A DNA stretch of 64,000 nucleotides. Source: Providencia rettgeri. GTDB lineage: Bacteria > Pseudomonadota > Gammaproteobacteria > Enterobacterales > Enterobacteriaceae. Made by a program: the position numbers and the translations under genes. The stretch is taken from the NCBI RefSeq assembly GCF_013255915.1, contig NZ_CP053896.1, forward strand, positions 2,294,001 through 2,358,000, read 5' to 3'. The notes under the pieces were generated by a model. It worked only from the letters and a program-made list of their open reading frames with translations, made no database searches and was not told the origin of the DNA. This document shows positions 59,223 through 64,000 of the stretch, piece after piece (position 1 is the first letter of the stretch; every line of letters starts with the position of its first letter).

Positions 59223-59764
59223 TTTCCTGGTCTCAAATTATTTGTTGGCATGTGTACAGTAATAATAGAATGCTATTTTAAATTCTGCAATAGCTAAATT
59301 ACATCCTTAGTTTAAAAGTAATCTTTAACGAATGCAATTTTTTTACAAAAGAAAAATAAACTTTTCGTAGATATATATATAGCTATTATCAATAACTGAA
59401 CTAAACGAAAAATAGGAATAAGCTAAAATCTTAGTGATTAAATAATTCAAAAAAGAAGAGGAGGGTCTCATTTTACTTTTACTCGGAATGAATTGAAGGG
59501 ATAGACTCGCTTAAATTTTCTTTTTTTGATGATGTTTTTTAGCGGAATGTGCTTTAGTTGAAACTGTTTATAGTTAATATCAAATTGGTTTTTTTGCCCG
59601 CAAGCTAAGCAATATTTGCAATAAGGTATAAGCAATAAGGTATAAACTGAACTGGGAAAAGTTCAATTTTCAATAAGTAAACAGCATCTACACCATTATT
59701 GTTAATCCTAAAGCTAGTTTTATGGTAAAATTATTACGTATATTAATTTTGAGGGAACAGCCAA
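59223..59764. other. Shared hns/tdk upstream region
   Basis: 542 bases, very AT-rich, no reading frame of note. It contains curved-looking A/T tracts near 59360-59400, suitable for H-NS autoregulation, and a 14-base exact tandem duplication at 59618-59645 on the tdk side. Confidence 0.5.
59618..59645. repeat. 14-base tandem duplication upstream of tdk
   Basis: GCAATAAGGTATAA occurs twice back to back, 120 bases before the tdk start. It looks like a recent slippage event, possibly duplicating a -10-like TATAA. Confidence 0.85.
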
Positions 59765-60394
59765 ATGGCTCAGCTTTACTTTTATTATTCAGCTATGAAT
59801 GCGGGAAAATCAACGTCATTATTGCAATCATCGTATAACTATAATGAAAGAGGGATGCGTACGGTTATTTTTACAGCAGAGATAGATAACCGTTTTGAAC
59901 AAGGAAAAGTCTCATCGCGCATAGGCTTATCAGCGGAAGCGTTATTATACTCAACAACAACAAATATGGCTGAACTGATAAAAAAAGAAAATAGTGAACA
60001 AAAAGTCCATTGTGTTCTTATTGATGAATGCCAATTCCTAACAAAAAAACAAGTTGAAGAATTATGTGACATAGTTGATAACGAGGATATTCCAGTTTTA
60101 TGCTATGGGTTGCGTACCGATTTTGCAGGGCAATTATTTGAGGGCAGCCAATACTTGCTTGCTTGGGCTGATAAATTAGTTGAGCTAAAAACAGTTTGTT
60201 ATTGCGGACGTAAGGCGAGTAAGGTATTGCGTATAGGAAGTGATGGGGTGCCTGTATATGAAGGCCTACAAGTCGATATAGGCGGTAATGAAAAGTATAT
60301 CTCTGTTTGTCGTAAACACTATTCAGAAGCAATAAAACAGGCTCAGTTGATGAATGAAGGCGTTATACCTAAAAAACCACTCCATTTTAGGTAA
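59765..60394 (+). CDS. tdk: Thymidine kinase Tdk
   Basis: Type II thymidine kinase for dTMP salvage, 209 residues (E. coli 205). The P-loop is [14 protein letters not shown], the Walker B-like acid is IDECQFL, the base-binding and catalytic YGLRTDFAG follows, and zinc cysteines lie in VCYCGRKA and CRKHY. GAGGG precedes the ATG. Divergent from hns and convergent with adhE, as in E. coli. Confidence 0.96.
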   Translation: MAQLYFYYSAMNAGKSTSLLQSSYNYNERGMRTVIFTAEIDNRFEQGKVSSRIGLSAEALLYSTTTNMAELIKKENSEQKVHCVLIDECQFLTKKQVEELCDIVDNEDIPVLCYGLRTDFAGQLFEGSQYLLAWADKLVELKTVCYCGRKASKVLRIGSDGVPVYEGLQVDIGGNEKYISVCRKHYSEAIKQAQLMNEGVIPKKPLHFR

Positions 60395-60537
60395 ACAGAA
60401 ATAATCTAGTGTAGAGAATAAAACAGGATTCAGTTATCGGATATTATGGCTATTAATGATATAACTCAGTGAGTTAAATCATTTTATATGATATTGATTT
60501 CTACATTTTTATAGCAATTGATTTTAAATAACGAAAC

Positions 60538-60575
60538 AAAAGGCACTGCAATTATTGCAGTGCCTTTATTTTTAA
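60538..60575. terminator. Bidirectional terminator between tdk and adhE
   Basis: AAGGCACTGCAA and TTGCAGTGCCTT form a strong stem with T-rich ends on both strands. Confidence 0.88.
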
Positions 60576-60590
60576 ATTATGTGCTAAACA

Positions 60591-63296
60591 TTATTTCTTA
60601 GTGTTTTTCTTTTCTGCTTCTTTTTTTACGGTTGATTTTTTCTGAGGGGCTTTTTTTTCCTCTTTTTCAATCACAAGCGCGTCTTGGTGCTCAACAAACT
60701 CGCGACCATAATAAGAATCCAGTAATAGTTGTTTAATTTCAGAAATTAAAGGATAACGAGGGTTAGCTCCTGTACATTGGTCATCAAACGCATCTTCAGA
60801 AAGTTTATCTACGCGAGCTAAGAAGTCAGCTTCAGTAACACCAGTCTCACGAATAGATTTAGGAATACCTAAATCGGCTTTCATTTCCTCCAACCATGCG
60901 AGTAATTTTTCAATTTTCGCAGCAGTACGATCTCCGACGTTAGTGAGTCCCAAATGATCCGCAATTTCTGCATATTGGCGGCGCGCATGAGGGCGGTCGT
61001 ACTGGCTAAATGCAGTTTGTTTTGTTGGGTTATCATTAGCATTGAAACGGATAACGTTACAAATTAATAGAGCATTAGCGAGACCATGAGGAATATGGAA
61101 TTCTGAGCCAAGTTTGTGTGCCATTGAATGACATACACCTAGGAATGCGTTTGCAAATGCAATACCGGCAAGTGTCGCACCGTTGTGTACGCGTTCTCTG
61201 GCTACAGGGTTTTTAGCACCTTCATGGTAACTTGCTGGTAAATAATCTTTTAATAAGCTTAGTGCTTTAAGTGCTTGACCATCAGTAAACTCGTTAGCTA
61301 AAACAGAAACATAAGCTTCTAACGCATGGGTGACAGCATCTAAACCACCGAAAGCAGTTAAAGATTTAGGCATGTTCATGACTAAGTTGGCATCAACAAT
61401 GGCCATATTTGGCGTTAATGCATAATCTGCTAATGGATATTTTTGGCCCGTTTTATCATCAGTCACTACAGCAAATGGGGTGACCTCAGAACCTGTACCT
61501 GAAGTTGTTGTGATAGCAACTAATTTAGCCTTAACGCCCATTTTAGGGAAGCGGTGGATACGTTTACGTATATCCATGAAACGTAATGCTAATTCCTCAA
61601 AATGAGTCTCTGGGTGTTCATACATGACCCACATGATTTTAGCCGCATCCATTGGTGAACCACCACCTAATGCAATGATCACATCAGGTTGGAATGCTTG
61701 CATTTGTGCTGCACCTTTACGGACAACAGTTAATGTTGGGTCTGCCTCAACTTCAAAGAAAACGTCTGTTTCAATGTGGTGTTTTTTGAGAACGTTAACC
61801 ACTTCATCAACATAACCATTATTGAACAGATAGCCATCGGTTACGATAAAGGCGCGTTTTGCACCATCAGTTGCAATCTCTTCAAGGGCGATAGGTAGAC
61901 AACCACGGCGGAAGTAGATTGAGTTCGGAAGTTTATGCCACAACATATTTTCAGCTCTCTTCGCCACAGTTTTGGTATTGATTAGGTGTTTTGGACCCAC
62001 GTTTTCAGAGATGGAGTTACCACCCCAAGAACCACAACCTAGAGTAAGAGAAGGGGCTAATTTAAAGTTATAAAGGTCTCCGATACCACCTTGAGATGCT
62101 GGCGTATTGATTAAAATACGCGCTGTTTTCATTTTTTGGCCAAAATAGTTAACGCGTTCGTGTTGGTTATCTTGGTCAGTGTATAAACAAGAGGTATGGC
62201 CGATCCCGCCCATTTCGACAAGTTGTTCTGCTTTGGCAACCGCGTCTTCAAAGTTTTTACCACGGTACATTGCTAATAATGGTGAAAGTTTTTCATGTGC
62301 GAACGGTTCTGACTCATCGATGCTTTTTACTTCACCAATTAATATTTTAGTGGTCTTTGGCACGGTAATACCGGCCATTTCAGCAATTTTATAAGCAGGT
62401 TGGCCAACAATAGCGGCATTTAAGTTACCATTTTTTAAAATGATATCTTGAACCGCTTTAAGCTCTTTTCCTTGTAGCAGGTAACCACCATGACTTGAAA
62501 AACGCTCGCGAACTTGATTGTAGATTTCATCAACGACTACAACGGATTGTTCAGATGCACAAATAACTCCGTTATCGAATGTTTTTGACATCAAGATAGA
62601 CGCGACAGCACGCTTAATATCTGCGGTTTCATCAATAACGACAGGGGTGTTACCAGCACCAACACCAATTGCAGGTTTTCCAGAACTATAAGCAGCTTTG
62701 ACCATGCCTGGTCCGCCAGTCGCTAAAATCAGGTTAATATCAGGGTGGTGCATTAAAGCGTTGGATAACTCAACAGAAGGGGAATCAATCCAACCAATAA
62801 TATCTTTCGGCGCACCAGCTGCAATCGCAGCATCAAGCACAATTTGTGCCGCGCGGTTGGTAGCAATTTTAGCGCGAGGGTGTGGGGAAAATATAATAGC
62901 ATTGCGCGTTTTTAAGCTAATAAGTGATTTAAAAATCGCGGTTGAAGTTGGGTTAGTTGTTGGCACAATACCACAGATAATACCAATCGGCTCAGCAATG
63001 GTGATTGTCCCAAATGTTGGGTCTTCAGATAGCGTGCCGCAGGTCTTTTCGTCTTTATAAGCATTGTAGATGTACTCTGAAGCGAAGTGGTTTTTAATCA
63101 CTTTATCTTCAACAATACCCATTCCAGATTCTTCGACAGCAAGTTTTGCTAGAGGGATACGTGCATCAGCAGCAGCGAGAGCCGCGGCTCTAAAGATTTC
63201 ATCAACTTTTTCTTGGGAAAAAGTTGCGAATTCACGTTGAGCTTTTTTGACACGAGCAACGAGTTCATTGAGTTCGGTAACGTTAGTTACGGACAT
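60591..63296 (-). CDS. adhE: Bifunctional acetaldehyde/alcohol dehydrogenase AdhE
   Basis: Fermentative enzyme converting acetyl-CoA to ethanol in two NADH steps; forms spirosomes. 901 residues (E. coli 891). The N-terminal aldehyde dehydrogenase part has the catalytic cysteine in FDNGVICASEQ and the CoA site near TNPTSTAIFKSL. The C-terminal iron alcohol dehydrogenase part (from about 450) has GGGSPMDAAK, TTSGTGSEVTPFAV and histidine ligands in GVCHSMAHKLG. The last 25 residues form a Lys-rich tail (EKKAPQKKSTVKK), longer than in E. coli. CRP-like site and structured leader lie upstream. Confidence 0.97.
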   Translation of the reverse strand: MSVTNVTELNELVARVKKAQREFATFSQEKVDEIFRAAALAAADARIPLAKLAVEESGMGIVEDKVIKNHFASEYIYNAYKDEKTCGTLSEDPTFGTITIAEPIGIICGIVPTTNPTSTAIFKSLISLKTRNAIIFSPHPRAKIATNRAAQIVLDAAIAAGAPKDIIGWIDSPSVELSNALMHHPDINLILATGGPGMVKAAYSSGKPAIGVGAGNTPVVIDETADIKRAVASILMSKTFDNGVICASEQSVVVVDEIYNQVRERFSSHGGYLLQGKELKAVQDIILKNGNLNAAIVGQPAYKIAEMAGITVPKTTKILIGEVKSIDESEPFAHEKLSPLLAMYRGKNFEDAVAKAEQLVEMGGIGHTSCLYTDQDNQHERVNYFGQKMKTARILINTPASQGGIGDLYNFKLAPSLTLGCGSWGGNSISENVGPKHLINTKTVAKRAENMLWHKLPNSIYFRRGCLPIALEEIATDGAKRAFIVTDGYLFNNGYVDEVVNVLKKHHIETDVFFEVEADPTLTVVRKGAAQMQAFQPDVIIALGGGSPMDAAKIMWVMYEHPETHFEELALRFMDIRKRIHRFPKMGVKAKLVAITTTSGTGSEVTPFAVVTDDKTGQKYPLADYALTPNMAIVDANLVMNMPKSLTAFGGLDAVTHALEAYVSVLANEFTDGQALKALSLLKDYLPASYHEGAKNPVARERVHNGATLAGIAFANAFLGVCHSMAHKLGSEFHIPHGLANALLICNVIRFNANDNPTKQTAFSQYDRPHARRQYAEIADHLGLTNVGDRTAAKIEKLLAWLEEMKADLGIPKSIRETGVTEADFLARVDKLSEDAFDDQCTGANPRYPLISEIKQLLLDSYYGREFVEHQDALVIEKEEKKAPQKKSTVKKEAEKKNTKK

Positions 63297-63327
63297 ATAG
63301 ATTACTCCTGATAAATGTTAAACTTTT

Positions 63328-63427
63328 TAAGCCAATGAGCAATGCATCGATAGAACAAGGAAATGCTTAAAGATAAAAGTATAGATGTTATCTATAATAA
63401 CGCTGCTCATGATCGCCTATTGGCTTA
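63328..63427 (-). repeat. Inverted repeat in the probable adhE leader
   Basis: TAAGCCAAT and ATTGGCTTA are perfect nine-base arms 82 bases apart, with a GAGCA/TGCTC stretch near the inner ends that could extend the stem. It is 30-130 bases before the adhE start. In E. coli the adhE leader is structured and cut by RNase III; whether this one is similar is inferred. Confidence 0.4.
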
Positions 63428-63511
63428 AAAACCTTATTCCGTACTGAGTTAATATCCTAATTAGCTCTGTCTATCAGTTAAGAGTAGATTAACAAAACGG
63501 TAATTAAATAA

Positions 63512-63527
63512 AGTGATCTAGGTCACG
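63512..63527. promoter_or_regulatory. CRP-like site between adhE and ychE
   Basis: AGTGATCTAGGTCACG keeps the GTGA-N6-TCAC core with the right spacing, differing only at the outer bases of the consensus. It is about 215 bases upstream of adhE and 250 upstream of ychE. Confidence 0.45.
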
Positions 63528-63778
63528 AAAATGTCAAGCTGACTCCTTTCAGCACGTGTATTTATGCACAAGTTGAATAAATGTTGTTCATCTATTACTT
63601 AATTTAATATTATCAAAACAACTTGTGCAGATAATTTATGTATATCTAACTAAATACTAAGCAAATTTAGCAAGTTAAAGAAAATATTGTTTTGCTCAAG
63701 GAAATTAATGACATCGGTGGTAAAATTATAAAAGATATCAATAAATCTCTAAAGAGAACTGCTTAAGGAAATGAATGG

Positions 63779-64000
63779 GTGAGTAGCGCATTACTTGATT
63801 TATCGGGATATATTAAATTTTTTATTGGTTTGTTTGCACTCGTAAACCCAGTTGGCATATTGCCTGTGTTTATTAGTATGACAAACTATCAAAGTAATGC
63901 GGGGAGAAATAAAACCAATACTATTGCAAATACATCAGTTGCTATCATTTTATGTACATCACTATTAATTGGTGACTCAATATTGCAATTGTTTGGTATC
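63779..64000 (+). CDS. ychE: MarC/YchE-family membrane protein, 5' part only
   Basis: The first 74 codons of a gene that runs off the window. The start is GTG at 63779 with AAGGA upstream; both nearby ATGs hit stops at once. The N-terminal sequence YIKFFIGLFALVNPVGILPVF and FISMTNYQSNAGRNKTN match E. coli YchE (UPF0056, MarC family, multi-helix inner-membrane protein of uncertain function; short cores quoted). It is divergent from adhE, as in E. coli. Confidence 0.9.
   Translation, partial: MSSALLDLSGYIKFFIGLFALVNPVGILPVFISMTNYQSNAGRNKTNTIANTSVAIILCTSLLIGDSILQLFGI

Larger units (their letters stand above)
63297..63778. other. Shared adhE/ychE upstream region
   Basis: 482 bases without a gene. 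It holds a possible adhE leader hairpin (63328-63336 with 63419-63427), a CRP-like dyad (63512-63527) and AT-rich DNA toward ychE. Confidence 0.5.

Overview
The window is chromosomal DNA of a low-GC (roughly 40% by eye) member of the Enterobacterales. Almost every gene has a recognisable E. coli counterpart, many in the E. coli order. The base composition, the man/sdaA/pabB block, the extra lipoprotein-type amino-acid racemase and the gene losses point to the Morganellaceae, most likely Providencia. That genus call is an inference from remembered sequences; no search was run. No prophage, insertion sequence, CRISPR array or secretion cluster was seen, and one tRNA gene (tRNA-Tyr) was found.

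Layout. 0.2-4.6 kb: periplasmic racemase (bsr type), ycdX, a GNAT acetyltransferase, rlmA, and mntP behind a yybP-ykoY Mn riboswitch and a Fur-like box. 4.9-8.2 kb: yobD and the mannose PTS (manXYZ). 8.8-12.7 kb: sdaA, nudL, pabB, yoaH. 12.9-17 kb: yebF, holE, ftnA, copC-copD-yebY, the SdsR small RNA, yebV. 17-26.4 kb: letAB lipid-transport operon, msrC, proQ, prc, an unusual repeat protein, htpX. 26.7-33.9 kb: AGCS amino-acid symporter, small unknown genes, sotB, an SMR pump, a DUF333 lipoprotein, ydeP. 34-41.9 kb: dsbB, nhaB, fadR, dadA-dadX, a MipA-family porin-like protein, yeaD. 42-53 kb: gapA, msrB, yeaC, pncA, ansA, sppA, ydjA-selD-topB, xthA. 53-64 kb: an AT-rich patch with a broken LysR gene abutting tRNA-Tyr, then purU, ychJ, rssB, galU, hns, tdk, adhE and the start of ychE, the same order as E. 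coli.

How the genes work together. Metabolic themes are amino-acid catabolism (sdaA, dadAX, ansA, AGCS symporter), sugar uptake and glycolysis (manXYZ, gapA, yeaD, galU), fermentation (adhE), metal balance (mntP, copCD, ftnA), and envelope maintenance (letAB, prc, htpX, sppA, dsbB). Four sites match the CRP consensus closely (upstream of the AGCS symporter, sotB, gapA/msrB and adhE/ychE), so carbon status may link several of these units. General-stress control is represented by rssB and SdsR.

No clear new multi-gene system was found. The items most worth a second look are: a YdcA-like exported domain fused to six exact 16-residue Lys/Ala-rich repeats; a LysR regulator split by one amber codon and ending one base from tRNA-Tyr; a LetB with six rather than seven MCE domains; a predicted outer-membrane lipoprotein racemase; and the mntP leader, where the aptamer's 3' strand and a second segment can both pair with the ribosome-binding site.
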